Shown here: positions 35,301-45,945 of the stretch, piece after piece | Layout of the letters: every line of letters starts with the position of its first letter | Position numbering within the stretch: the stretch's first letter is position 1 | NCBI RefSeq assembly: GCF_032854445.1 | Contig: NW_027017953.1 | Coordinates: forward strand, 1,056,501-1,120,500 | Origin: Liolophura sinensis | Lineage: Eukaryota > Mollusca > Polyplacophora > Chitonida > Chitonidae | DNA length: 64,000 nt | Reading direction: 5' to 3' | Made by a program: the position numbers and the translations under genes | Notes under the pieces: generated by a model | Databases searched by the model: none | What the model was told of the DNA's origin: nothing | Seen by the model: the letters and a program-made list of their open reading frames with translations, nothing else

Positions 35301-38300
35301 AATGGTAGTTCTGATACCAACACTTCACATGAAGGCCGTAAAATGGTAGTTCTGATGACAACACTTCACATAAAGGCCGTAAAATGGTAGTTCTGATGCC
35401 AACACTTCACATGAAGGCCGTAAAATGGTAGTTCTGATGCCAACACTTCACATGAAGGCCGTAAAATGGTAGTTCTGATGCCAACACTTCACATGAAGGC
35501 CGTAAAATGGTAGTTCTGATGCCAACACTTCACTTGAAGGCCGTAAAATGGTAGTTCTGATGACAACACTTCACATAAAGGCTGTAAAATGGTAGCTGTG
35601 ATGACAACACTTCGCATAAAGGCCGTAAAATGGTAGTTCTGATGCTAACACTTCACATAAAGGCTGTAAAATGGTAGTTCTGATGCCAACACTTCACATG
35701 AAGGCCGTAAAATGGTAGTTCTGATGCCAACACTTCACATAAAGGCCGTAAAATGGTAGTTCTGATGACAACACTTCACATAAAGGCTGTAAAATGGTAG
35801 CTGTGATGACAACACTTCACATAAAGGCCGTAAAATGGTAGCTGTGATGACAACACTTCACATGAAGGCCGTAAAATGGTAGTTCTGATGACAACACTTC
35901 ACATAAAGGCCGTAAAATGGTAGCTGTGATGACAACACTTCACATAAAGGCCGTAAAATGGTAGCTGTGATGACAACACTTCACATAAAGGCCGTAAAAT
36001 GGTAGCTGTGATGACAACACTTCACATAAAAGCCGTAAAATGGTGGTTCTGATGACAACACTTCAAATAAAGGCCGTAAAATGGTAGTTCTGATGACAAC
36101 ACTTCAAATAAAGGCCGTAAAATGGTAGTTCTGATGACAACACTTCACATAAAGGCCGTAAAATGGTAGCTGTGATGACAACACTTCACATAAAGGCCGT
36201 AAAATGGTGGTTCTGATGACAACACTTCACATGAAGGCCGTAAAATGGTAGTTCTGATGCCAACACTTCACATAAAGGCCGTAAAATGGTAGTTCTGATG
36301 ACAACACTTCACATAAAGGCTGTAAAATGGTAGCTGTGATACCAACACTTCACATAAAGGCCGTAAAACATTTCACAAAAAATTGTGAAGAGGCCCTGAA
36401 TTAAAGATGGATAAATTAATGAGAGCTAAATATGTCAAATGCTAAACTTCAGGTGAAATACTGTAGGTCATTAATTACACCTAAGTTTAAATAGTAGGCG
36501 TGCTTTTTTGACAACTGTCTGGTTAATTTACATGTATATATGTATACAAGCAAATGAATTTTCTCAATTTTCTCAGACACATGAAGAAGCCGTCACAGAC
36601 CTGGTGGGGTCTCAGCCTATCTCCTATAGAACACTACCCATTATGCTGTATCAGGTACAGTCGTCTATACGATTGCTAGTGCCGTTTTTTTGAATGGCTA
36701 TTTCTTAATTTGCTGAAATTAAATTAACTAAATGTAATTTAGTGTAGTCAGTTTATTTCAATATATCATTATGGTTTGTTACATTATTATGAGAATTTCA
36801 GAAGTGTGGGTATTCTTTATATCCATTCCTCAGATACGTGGTGGAATATCCTAGGAGACCAAAGTCCACGATTAATAGTGACATGGTGAATTAATGTCCA
36901 GATATCTGCGACACGTGTCTGTAGTGTGAATTAATGTCCAGATATCTGCGACACGTGTCTGTAGTGTGAAGTAATGTCCAGATATCTGTGACACGTGTGT
37001 GTAGTGTGAATTAATGTCCAGATATCTGCGACACGTGTGTGTAGTGCGAATTAATGTCCAGATATCTGCGACACATGTGTGTAGTGTGAATTAATGTCCA
37101 GATATCTGCGACACGTGTGTGTAGTGTGAATTAATGTCCAGATATCTGCGACGTGTGTGTAGTGTGAATTAATGTCCAGATATCTGCGACACGTGTGTGT
37201 AGTGTGAATTAATGTCCAGATATCTGCGACACGTGTGTGTAGCGTGAATTAATGTCCAGATATCTGCGACACGTGTCTGTAGTGTGAATTAATGTCCAGA
37301 TATCTGTGACACGTGTGTGTAGTGTGAATTAATGTCCAGATATCTGCGACACGTGTCTGGAGTGTGAATTAATGTCCAGATATCTGCGACACGTGTCTGT
37401 AGTGTGAATTAATGTCCAGATATCTGCGACACGTGTGTGCAGTGTAAATTAATGTCCAGATATCTGCGACACGTGTGTGCAGTGTGAATTAATGTCCAGA
37501 TATCTGAGACACGTGTCTGGAGTGTGAATTAATGTCCAGATATCTGCGACACGTGTCTGTAGTGTGAATTAATGTCCAGATATCTGCGACACGTGTGTGT
37601 AGTGTGAATTAATGTCCAGATATCTGCGACACGTGTCTGTAGTGTGAATTAATGTCCAGATATCTGCGACACGTGTGTGCAGTGTGAAGTAATGTCCAGA
37701 TATCTGCGACACGTGTCTGTAGTGTTCCATCCCGTGCTTACAGAAAAACTTGTGGTGATATATTACGTGTAGATGTGAGGTGCTCCAAGAAGTATTGTGC
37801 TTACTTGTTTTACTGCCTCTTATCTTGATACTTACATTAAACTGCTCAATTTCAGACCACTCGCAAGTTTCGTGATGAAATGGCACCGAAATATGGTTTA
37901 TTAAGAGGACGGGAATTTGAAATGAAAGGTAAGCGTGGGATAATATTGAATCGTTATTGAATAAATATCGACTGATGCAGACAAGGTTTTTTTTTGTTTT
38001 GCACAAAAGTGTACAATGTTGCTATGTTGCTAATGCAGGTATGCCATATGAATGTTGCTAATGCTGGTATGCCATATGAATGTTGCTAAGGCTGGAATGC
38101 CATATGAATGTTAATGCCGATGTGCAATAAGAATGTTGCTAATGCAGGTATGCCATATGAATGTTTCTAATGCTGGTATGCCATATGAATGTTGCTAATG
38201 CTGGTATGCCATATGGATGTTGCTAATGCTGGTATGCCATATGAATGTTGCTGATGCCGGTATGCAGTATGAATGTTGTTAATGCCGATGTGCAATAAGA

Positions 38301-41300
38301 ATGTTGGTAATGCCGATGTGCAATAAGAATGTTGGTAATGCCAGTATGCGGCATGAATGTTGTTAATGCCGATGTGCAGTAAGAATGTTGGTAATGCCGG
38401 TATGCATTATGAATGTTGTTAATGCCGATGTGCAATATGAATGTTGTTAATGTCAATGTGCAATAAGAATGTTGGTAATACTGGTGTGCAATAAGAATGT
38501 TGGTAATGCCAGTATGCAGTATGAATGTTGTTAATGCCTATGTGCAATAAGAATGTTGGTAATGCCGGTATGCAATAATTATGCTTGTAATACTTTTCAT
38601 TTGCTTTTGTTTAAATGCATGCCGTGAAGAAATGGTTTTATTCTGCACCCGGCTGTAGATTTCCATGGTTTATGGCCATGGTTTGGGAAAAAACCATGAA
38701 AAAAGTATGGGAATGGTGGAATTTGTGTGGAAAGCAGGGACATTTTCCATGTATTGACATGGACAGCTCATGGCTTGTACATGTATTTTCTACAGGTACA
38801 GCCCATGACTTGTCCATGTATTTTCTGCAGGTACAGTCCATGGCTTGTACATGTATTTTCTGCAGGTACAGCCCATGGCTTGTACATGTATTTTCTGCAG
38901 GTAGAGCCTGTTGCTTATACATGTATTTTCTGCAGGTAGAGCCCATGACTTGTCCATGTATTTTCTGCAGATACAGCCCATGACTTGTCCATGTATTTTC
39001 TGCAGGTACAGCCCATGGCTTGTACATGTATTTTCTGCAGGTAGAGCCCATGACTTATCCATGTATTTTCTGCAGGTACAGCCCATGACTTGTCCATGTA
39101 TTTTCTGCAGGTACAGCCCATGGCTTGTACATGTATTTTCTGCAGGTACAGCCCATGGCTTGTACATGTATTTTCTGCAGGTAGAGCCTGTTGCTTATAC
39201 ATATATTTTCTGCAGGTAGAGCCCATGACTTGTCCATGTATTTTCTGCAGGTACAGCCCATGACTTGTCCATGTATTTTCTGCAGGTACAGCCCATGGCT
39301 TGTACATGTATTTTCTGCAGGTACAGCCCATGACTTGTCCATGTATTTTCTGCAGGTAGAGCCTGTTGCTTATACATGTATTTTCTGCAGGTACAGCCCA
39401 TGACTTGTACATGTATTTTCTGCAGGTACAGCCCATGGCTTATACATGTATTTTCTGCAGATACAGCCCATGACTTGTACATGTATTTTCTGCAGGTATA
39501 GCCCATGACTTGTACATGTATTTTCTGCAGGTACAGCCCATGGCTTGTGCATGTATTTTCTGCAGGTACAGCCCATGGCTTATACATGTATTTTCTGCAG
39601 GTACAGCCCCTGGCTTATACATGTATTTTCTGCAGGTACAGCAGAAGATGTACATGTATTTTCTGCAGGGAACACTGCTGGCTTGTAAATATATTTTCAG
39701 CAGGTACAGCAGCTGCCTTGTACATGTATTTTCTGCAGGTACAGCCCATGGCTTGTACATGTATTTTCTGCAGGTACAGCCCATGACTTGTCCATGTATT
39801 TTCTGCAGGTACAGCCCATGGCTTGTACATGTATTTTCTGCAGGTACAGCCCATGGCTTGTACATGTATTTTCTGCAGGTAGAGCCTGTTGCTTATACAT
39901 GTATTTTCTGCAGGTACAGCCCATGGCTTGTACATGTATTTTCTGCAGGTAGAGCCCATGGCTTGTCCATGTATTGTCTGCAGGTAGAGCCTGTTGCTTA
40001 TACATGTATTTTCTGCAGGTACAGCCCATGGCTTGTACATGTATTTTCTGCAGGTAGAGCCCATGGCTTGTATTACGGGGCCTTCTTGGCTCAGTTAGTT
40101 AGCATGCTAGCGCAGCGTAATGACCCAGGAGTCTTCCACCAATGCGGTCGCTGTCAGTTCAAGTCCAGCTCATGCTGGCTTCCTCTCCGGCCGTACGTGG
40201 GACGGTCTGGCAGCAACCTGCGGATGGTTGTGGGTTTCCCCCGGGCTATGCCCGGTTTCTGCCCACCATAATGCTGGCCGCCATCGTATAAGTGAAATAT
40301 TCTTGAGTACGGCATAAAACACCAATCAAATAAATATCTAAAATTGTACGTGTATTTTCTGCAGGTACAGCCCATGGCTTGTACATGTATTTTCTGCAGG
40401 TACAGCCCATGACTTGTATTTTCTGCAGGTACAGCCCATGACTTGGACATGTATTTTCTGCAGATACAGCCCATGACTTGTACATGTATTTTCTGCAGAT
40501 ACAGCCCATGACTTGTACATGTATTTTCTGCAGATACAGAACATGACTTGTACATGTAGTAATCCACTTTATGCCATGTTTTTGTTGCAGATTTATATAC
40601 TTTTGATTCATCTGAAGAAAATGCAAAGGAAACTTATGAGAGAATTAACAATGCCTACATCAGTATATTCAACAGGCTACACTTAAATTATATTAGAGGT
40701 GAGTGGTAAATTGATTCTCACAAACTGATCTTTGGGCACTAATCTGCCAGCATTAATCTGTCACTGTTTTATAATGTATAATTTCTGTGTGAAGGCTACC
40801 ATGCCACATGGTCTGCATTTTTTGTGTGGTGAAGCCTTACTGATGTTTTAAGGTGATTAGGTAAAATTTGTGACATGAGGTTACCCAAGGCTTCTACAAT
40901 GGTCATCCTGAAGTCTAATGTTTTAAATAGGAGTCGTCCTGAAAGCAGGAAGTAAAGCTACATGGTATTTGCATGACAAACCTTTGATCTGTACACACGC
41001 ACAAAATTACGATTAATAAAGCCTTAAACTTCACTCAGTTTTGCAGCCCTTGGAACATGTAGGTCTACAAACTATTGAGGAACTACAGAAATTGTATTGA
41101 AGTGTTGTAGTCTTTATTGGTTGAACACTCTATTTGAGTCACACCTTTGGCAGATGAGGATGTGAGTTCAAATCCCACTCTGTTCCAGTTGCTGGGGACT
41201 CTGGTGCTATAGGGGGAGATCTGTCTCATGAGTTTCACATCCTAGCAGATATAGGACAGGACAAACTTCTCATTTGTTCAGAGTAAGTTCAATGTTCTGC

Positions 41301-44300
41301 GGATAGATATGGGATAAAATTTATCCATTGTTAACACAGGTCAAATGCTAACAATTTATTTTCAACATTTGTCGTTGTTGAATGTAGAGATACTGAACGT
41401 AATTGTATTATTTGCATAATCTTGTTATGGTGAAAATAATGAGAAATTCTAGAAGCTTTAAGAAATGTAATTTAGCACACTGTGGTTTTAATTTTTTCAT
41501 TAAGCTTGAATTAAATTTTTTCAATTTTACAAGCCTTGTGTTGTTTCACCAACAATACAAAGTTTAACTTTTCGGAAAAGGTGGACCTAAGAGAGGTAAT
41601 AGTTGAAAACTGTAGTCTCTTACCTGCGAGGTCTCCTGTTTAATTCAACTCCTTTTTGGTTTGGCTTTGTGTTAACTCCTGGTTGTTTGTCAGATACTTG
41701 CAGTATTATCCTTGGGTTTTGTTTTCTAAAATAAAAGCCTTAAATCTGTATACTGTCATATACATCTGAGGGAAGTGTTGTAAACAATGATCGTGTAAAT
41801 AAATACTTGTGAGAAATGTGATGGTAATGTGTGGTTGTTTTTGTCCATAGTTGTGGCCTAGGATGGAACCAGGAGTTAGTAGGTAAGGTACCTGGTGAGG
41901 GTCGAAACCTGGCTGTCTCTCATCATAAGCCTTACCCTCATGGTATGAGGAAAAAATCCTCATGTACAGTGTTGAAGGGCAGTCAGATAAATAAATGAAT
42001 AAGTTGGTTTGATCCTAAAGGATAGGAAATGGTACAAATTTTATTTTGGTATAATGTATACTTTTGATGATGTAATGTTGTAAATATTGTTTATTATAAA
42101 TTCTGTTTTTTAAATTTCCTCTGATAGATTGATTATGATCACTGTCACTGTACACTTGTTTATTAAATGTGGTACTCAAGTTTATAACCCAGGCTATGAA
42201 GACAAACCTCCACCAATACAGTACTTAACTTTCTTCTTCTTTTTTCTCAAAACTTTTAAACTTGACAAAACAAGAGACAAAAAAAAAACTGTATTATATT
42301 TCAGCTGAGCGACACATTTTTCTTAATTCTGATTTATTCACCTGCCTTATACACGTACTGCCACTGTTTGTGAAGTTTGATTAATTCCTTACCTGAGAAC
42401 TTTTCAGGCCTTCGGGTGCTTCAGAAATGCATTTTTATGTAGCAGGCATTAAGTGAAATACAATAAATGCTGTGGAGTTAAGTTCTAGCCTCATTGGTAC
42501 ATTTGGCATGTGATTTGAACACTTTTATGTTACAGACAGCCAGAGCAGTCAGACGTGCTCAAGGTCAGATTGTGGACCAAATTTGACAGACAAAATTGGG
42601 ATAGAGGTGTGTGGAAGTGTGTGCTAAAAACAAGAAGAGAAACTTTTAAAGAGAAAACATGAGCAGCTGTAATGTAAGATAGCGAGAGCAGCCTATGCTT
42701 ACCTGTGATGTCACCTGTTGTCATATGTGTCATATTTGATTGGTTTGCAGGTGGGACATACATTTTTCCTAGGAACAAAATATTCCAAACCATTGAATGC
42801 TACCTTCCAGACAGAGACAGGCAAACAGGAGTAAGTTGTATCTGCTTGTGTTTGTCACTCTGTCACATACATGTTTCCTAATAATATTTTATTAATTTTT
42901 TATCAAGTATTTACTAATTGGAACTGTTGGTGTTAGGCAGATCTTCACTGCCTTCTTAAAAAGATACATTACTCTTGTCAAATTGGTTTATTACACCTGT
43001 CTAAGTGATTTATTACACCTGTAACACAGATTCATTACACCTGTCTAACTGATTTATTACACCTGTCACACAGATTCATTACACCTGTCACTGATTTGTT
43101 ACACCTGCCAAGATGAGCCGTTACACCTATCACACTGATTCGTTACATCTTCCAAGAAGAGTTATAACACCTACCACACTGATTTATTGCACCTGCCAAA
43201 ATGAGCCATGTCTTCAGTGCTTTACATATGTTGTTAGTGGTACATGTAATTGTTTATTCATGCATTGCCTGCCACCCCTCCTCTGTGATAATGGCCTGCT
43301 GCTCCTCCTCTGCGATAATGGCCTGCCACCCCTCCTCTGTGATACTGGCCTGCCACCCCCTCCTCAGTGATAATGTCCTGCTGCCCCTCCTCTGTGATAA
43401 TGGCCTGCCACCCCTCCTCTGTGATAATGGGTGGCCACCCCCTCCTCTGTGATACTGGCCTGCCACCCCCTCCTCAGTGATAATGTCCTGCTGCCCCTCC
43501 TCTGTGATAATGGCCTACCAATCCTCCTCTGTGATAATGGCCTGCCACCCCTCCTCTGTGATAATGGCCTGCTGCTCCTCCTCTGTGATAATGCCCTCTT
43601 TCTCCCAGGTTACTACAGATGGGCTGTTACGGGCTTGGAGTGACCCGAATCTTGCAGTCAGGGTTGGAGGTGCTGTCTCTGGAGAATCAGATTCGTTGGC
43701 CACACCTTCTGGCTCCTTACCAAGTCTTGATCATCCCCCAGAAGGTAACCTACAACCAAGTTTTCTGTGTGAAACTTGAACACAGCCACCCTCTTGTAGT
43801 CTCAACTAGAAACTGCCCAATAGCTTCAGGGACTTGATAAAAACATTTGTAAACAAACTTGACATTGCCTGTGGATAACTCCTTCATTTTTTTCATGCAT
43901 GACATTCCCGTATTGATTCCAGTATTGTTATCAACTGAGCTTCTTAATTCAAATCAGCTTCTAAATGCTAACTGAAGAAAACTAGTTTGTTTTAAGTCAT
44001 CCTCTTTCCAAATTTGCTGATGCGTACAATGTTGTAATGAAATGTCAAAACTTGAACATTGGGCACACATAAATCTAAGGCTTGAGGAGATTAAGAAGAC
44101 ATAAATGTATTACTAGATCATAACTCCTGTCTAAATATTATTTGGGGCCTCAGTGGCCGAGGTGGTTAAGAGCCTGCCAGAGCGGTGCTATGACCCAGGA
44201 GCCTCAAACCAATGCGGTCACTGTGAGTTCAAGTCCAGCTCATGCTGGCTTCCTCTTCGGCCATACTTGGGAAGGTCTGTCACCAACCTGAGGGAGGTCA

Positions 44301-45634
44301 TAGGTTTCTCCTGGGTTATGCCTGGTTTCCTCCCACAATAATGCCGGCTGCTGTAAAATAAGGAAAGTGTTCTTGAGTATGGCGTAAAACATTAACCAAA
44401 TAATTAAGTAAATATCATTCTCTGTCTATAATTCATTCATGATTTCATTCTGTTAATAATTTTTTTAAAAAACCCTAAATTTTCCTAAAAGTGTCTGAAA
44501 TGAGCATCCTGGTTGCAGTTGTGATGAGTGACACAATGAAGGCCTGAAATCTCTGCTAATCTTCCACACGTACATGTCATTACACACCTGTCAATCAGTA
44601 ATTAATAAATCAGTTAATACTGTGTTTGCAGGCAGGCTATAAAGCAGGTGTGTGTTTGGATTTAGCGGAGTGCCTGTCTGATCGCCTCTCATTGAATGCC
44701 GCACTAACAAATGAGGTTGTGATAGATGACAGGACGCAGATGACCATCGGCAAACGACTGTACGAAGCCAAGAGATTAGGGTTTCCTTACATAGTTGTGG
44801 CTGGAAAAACGGTAAAACCGCTGTAACCCACATAATTAAACCTGATCTTAAATCTCATCTTCTGTAAATCTTCTACATTTTTGACCTTTAAAGCACTTTT
44901 TTTCAGTGAAATTTATACATTTAATTACTATTAAAATATTTCTTTACACCCCTTAGTTCTCTCAGAATGATTAAAAATATTGGCTTCAAAGATAGTTGAA
45001 GAGGTTGAAGAATTACAGTATTTATGATATGATGGAAAACACTGGTGTCATCAATAAATGAAGATATTCATGATGTCCTACATAGAAGCAATGAGGGGTT
45101 ACTTTGATATTTTTGATACAGTCAGTCCTACCTGCATACCGAATGTTAAGGTACATGTTAGGGTGTACTGGGACATCCTAACATTGCTATGTGGTAAGAT
45201 TTAAAGGGAACAACCAGGGTCAGTCTGGAACATCTTGTGTATGTGGATATTTTGAAGCCATCAGGAGATATTCAGTGATATAATTCATGGTACCTGTATT
45301 TTCCTTTCCGTTCGGAGTAAGCCATATTGACTGTTCAGTGCGTTGTCAGTCCATGCTTTATCCTAAGTATTTGCCAAATGCTATATAAATAAGGAACAGG
45401 TAAACCCTATGCAATTGCAATACATTATGTTATAATTATTTGACAATTTTACTTTTTCAGCTTGAGTATTTGGTTTTGTACGAATTTCTCTCTTGGTTTA
45501 TGTTTTACCAGGCTTTACAGACGCCTGCCATGTTTGAAGTGATAGAGGTAGCCTCTGGAGCCACAGAGACAATGACAGAGGATCAGCTGTTTGATAAACT
45601 CTCCTGTATAGAGACAATACCCTGTCATTCTTGA
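32096..45634 (+). CDS. PARS2: Mitochondrial proline-tRNA ligase, whole coding span (13 exons)
   Basis: Class II aminoacyl-tRNA synthetase that charges mitochondrial tRNA-Pro with proline. Spliced length is 493 residues (human 475), all phases consistent. The N-terminal 70 residues are rich in Arg, Ser and Leu with few acids, fitting a matrix-targeting sequence. Motif 2 is in [20 protein letters not shown], followed by DLYTFDSS. The bacterial-type [11 protein letters not shown] segment and two Cys pairs (CSDC and CSRSDC) follow. Motif 3 is [12 protein letters not shown]. The anticodon-binding domain includes [20 protein letters not shown] and IVVAGKT. Introns 3, 4, 5 and 10 are loaded with minisatellites, and the end of the last exon is itself tandemly duplicated. 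Confidence 0.95.
32970..33147 (+). CDS. PARS2: PARS2 exon 2
   Basis: Encodes [40 protein letters not shown] and [10 protein letters not shown]; acceptor tataag, donor gtgagt, ends in phase 1. Confidence 0.95.
33337..33410 (+). CDS. PARS2: PARS2 exon 3
   Basis: Encodes [20 protein letters not shown] and YCLGP; acceptor gaatag, donor gtaagt, ends in phase 0. Its last 31 bases plus donor seed the following 37-bp array. Confidence 0.95.
33378..34655 (+). repeat. 37-bp minisatellite made of PARS2 exon 3 end plus donor (about 34 copies)
   Basis: A unit is gtaagt followed by cagacatgacatggactatt and gcctggggcc, so about 31 of 37 bases are exon-derived. Two classes exist: live units ending ggggcc(a/g/t)gtaagt, and a minority ending catggcctataagt in which the donor GT is AT. 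The first junction at 33410/33411 is the real one. Confidence 0.95.
35240..36370. repeat. 41-bp minisatellite in PARS2 intron 3 (about 27 copies)
   Basis: Units hold aaggccgtaaaatggtagtt and ctgatgccaacacttcacat, with a second class carrying agctgtgatgacaac. The two classes are mixed along the array. No exon sequence is included. Confidence 0.93.
36577..36654 (+). CDS. PARS2: PARS2 exon 4
   Basis: 26 codons: [20 protein letters not shown] and PIMLYQ; acceptor ttctcag, donor gtacag, phase 0. Together with exon 3 it forms the LGPTHEE motif. Confidence 0.96.
36865..37725. repeat. 40-bp minisatellite in PARS2 intron 4 (about 21 copies)
   Basis: Units read gtgtgaattaatgtccagat then atctgcgacacgtgt and gtgta or ctgta. 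One unit near 37150 is three bases short. It ends about 130 bases before exon 5. Confidence 0.93.
37856..37928 (+). CDS. PARS2: PARS2 exon 5
   Basis: Encodes [20 protein letters not shown] and FEMK, class II motif 2; acceptor atttcag, donor gtaagc, ends in phase 1. Confidence 0.97.
38020..38580. repeat. 28-29-bp minisatellite in PARS2 intron 5 (about 19 copies)
   Basis: Units such as atgttgctaatgctggtatg ccatatga and a second class with gttggtaatgccgatgtgca. The first part and second part of the array are dominated by different classes. Confidence 0.88.
38760..40066. repeat. 35-bp minisatellite in PARS2 intron 5, part 1 (about 37 copies)
   Basis: The unit is gtacagcccatggcttgtac then atgtattttctgcag. 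Each junction reads attttctgcag|gtacag, a 3' splice site set directly against a 5' splice site. Minor variants carry gtagagcctgttgc. The array continues after a SINE insertion. Confidence 0.94.
40077..40340 (+). mobile_element. tRNA-derived SINE inserted in the 35-bp array
   Basis: Starts ggggccttcttggctcagtt with an A-box-like tRNA head, has a B-box-like cagttcaagtccagc, a middle block gcagcaacctgcggatggtt and a 3' end ttgagtacggcataaaacac followed by a caaataaat tail. Well preserved and in plus orientation. Confidence 0.85.
40345..40548. repeat. 35-bp minisatellite in PARS2 intron 5, part 2 (about 6 copies)
   Basis: Continuation of the array interrupted by the SINE at 40077; it ends about 45 bases before exon 6. 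One copy is shortened (acttgtattttctgcag). Confidence 0.92.
40591..40698 (+). CDS. PARS2: PARS2 exon 6
   Basis: Encodes [20 protein letters not shown] and [16 protein letters not shown]; acceptor ttgttgcag, donor gtgagt, ends in phase 1. Confidence 0.96.
41105..41188 (+). mobile_element. tRNA-like SINE remnant abutting PARS2 exon 7
   Basis: gagttcaaatccc at 41164-41176 is a near-perfect B box with a Leu/Ser-tRNA-like upstream stretch. The exon 7 acceptor ctgttccag lies only 12 bases further on. No 3' tail follows, so it is at most a remnant. Confidence 0.35.
41189..41282 (+). CDS. PARS2: PARS2 exon 7
   Basis: Encodes [20 protein letters not shown] and [10 protein letters not shown]; the GxIGGxxSHEF motif is diagnostic of prolyl-tRNA synthetases. 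Acceptor gttccag, donor gtaagt, ends in phase 2. Confidence 0.94.
41851..41882 (+). CDS. PARS2: PARS2 exon 8, 32-base microexon
   Basis: Acceptor tgtccatag, then [11 protein letters not shown], donor gtaagg. It restores the phase between exons 7 and 9 and completes a C-x2-C-x4-N-x-E pattern ([11 protein letters not shown]) as in human PARS2. A B-box-like ggtcgaaacc follows at about 41904, so a SINE may lie alongside. Confidence 0.78.
41890..41998 (+). mobile_element. Possible SINE fragment after the PARS2 microexon
   Basis: gggtcgaaacctgg is B-box-like, and the stretch ends in cagataaataaatgaataa, the A/T-rich tail type of other SINEs here. The head would overlap the microexon if tRNA-derived. 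Confidence 0.35.
42536..42606 (+). CDS. PARS2: PARS2 exon 9
   Basis: Encodes [20 protein letters not shown] and GIE; supplies the second Cys pair. Acceptor gttacag, donor gtgtgt, ends in phase 0. Confidence 0.9.
42751..42830 (+). CDS. PARS2: PARS2 exon 10
   Basis: Encodes [20 protein letters not shown] and TETGKQ; acceptor tttgcag, donor gtaagt, ends in phase 2. Confidence 0.95.
42965..43200. repeat. Imperfect 25-28-bp repeat in PARS2 intron 10 (about 8 copies)
   Basis: Copies of gatttattacacctgtca with variable linkers such as cacactgattc. Diverged. Confidence 0.75.
43255..43600 (+). repeat. 27-bp pyrimidine-rich minisatellite leading into the PARS2 exon 11 acceptor (about 13 copies)
   Basis: Units of ctgccacccctcctctgtga taatggc. 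The last unit runs straight into the acceptor ctctttctcccag, so the polypyrimidine tract seems to have been expanded in tandem. Confidence 0.9.
43609..43744 (+). CDS. PARS2: PARS2 exon 11
   Basis: Encodes [20 protein letters not shown] and [20 protein letters not shown]; class II motif 3 (GLGVTR). Acceptor tctcccag, donor gtaacc, ends in phase 0. Confidence 0.97.
44144..44410 (+). mobile_element. tRNA-derived SINE in PARS2 intron 11
   Basis: Same family as 40077: ggggcctcagtggccgaggt head, gtgagttcaagtccagctca B-box region and ttgagtatggcgtaaaacat 3' end. More diverged in the middle. Plus orientation. Confidence 0.85.
44632..44811 (+). CDS. PARS2: PARS2 exon 12
   Basis: 60 codons: [40 protein letters not shown] and [10 protein letters not shown], the anticodon-binding domain; acceptor gtttgcag, donor gtaaaa, phase 0. 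Confidence 0.96.
45512..45634 (+). CDS. PARS2: PARS2 exon 13 (terminal)
   Basis: Encodes [20 protein letters not shown] and [20 protein letters not shown] then TGA; acceptor ttaccag. From 45541 on, the exon is the first unit of a 102-bp tandem array. Confidence 0.93.
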   Translation, partial: ALQTPAMFEVIEVASGATETMTEDQLFDKLSCIETIPCHS

Positions 45635-45945
45635 CAAGAACTGATATAGGTAGCCTCTGGGGCCACAGAGACAATGACAGAGGATCAGCTGTTTGATAAA
45701 CTCTCCTGTATAGAGACAATACCCTGTCATTCTTGACAAGATGTGATATAGGTAGCCTCTGGAGCCACAGAGACAATGACAGATGATCAGCTGTTTGATA
45801 AACTCTCCTGTATAGAGACAATACCCTGTCATTCTTGACAAGAACTGATATAGGTAGCCTCTGGAGCCACAGAGACAATGACAGAGGATCAGCTGTTTGA
45901 TAAACTCTCCTGTATAGAGACAATACCCTGTCATTCTTGACAAGG
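45541..45945 (+). repeat. PARS2: 102-bp tandem array of the PARS2 C-terminal coding end (4 copies)
   Basis: Copies start at 45541, 45643, 45745 and 45847, exactly 102 bases apart, nearly identical. Each holds 30 codons of the exon, the TGA stop and 9 linker bases. In copies 2-4 the first codons read ATA TAG instead of ATA GAG, so a second stop has been added. Confidence 0.95.

Noticed and set aside
40077-40150. Functional tRNA gene
   Set aside because: A- and B-box-like words belong to a SINE head present several times; the cloverleaf cannot be drawn convincingly.
41340-41383. Alternative 44-base exon between PARS2 exons 7 and 9
   Set aside because: Phase-compatible with acceptor aacacag, but donor gtagag is weak and the reading lacks the second cysteine. 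The 32-base exon at 41851 gives the expected C-x2-C-x4-N-x-E pattern and a gtaagg donor.
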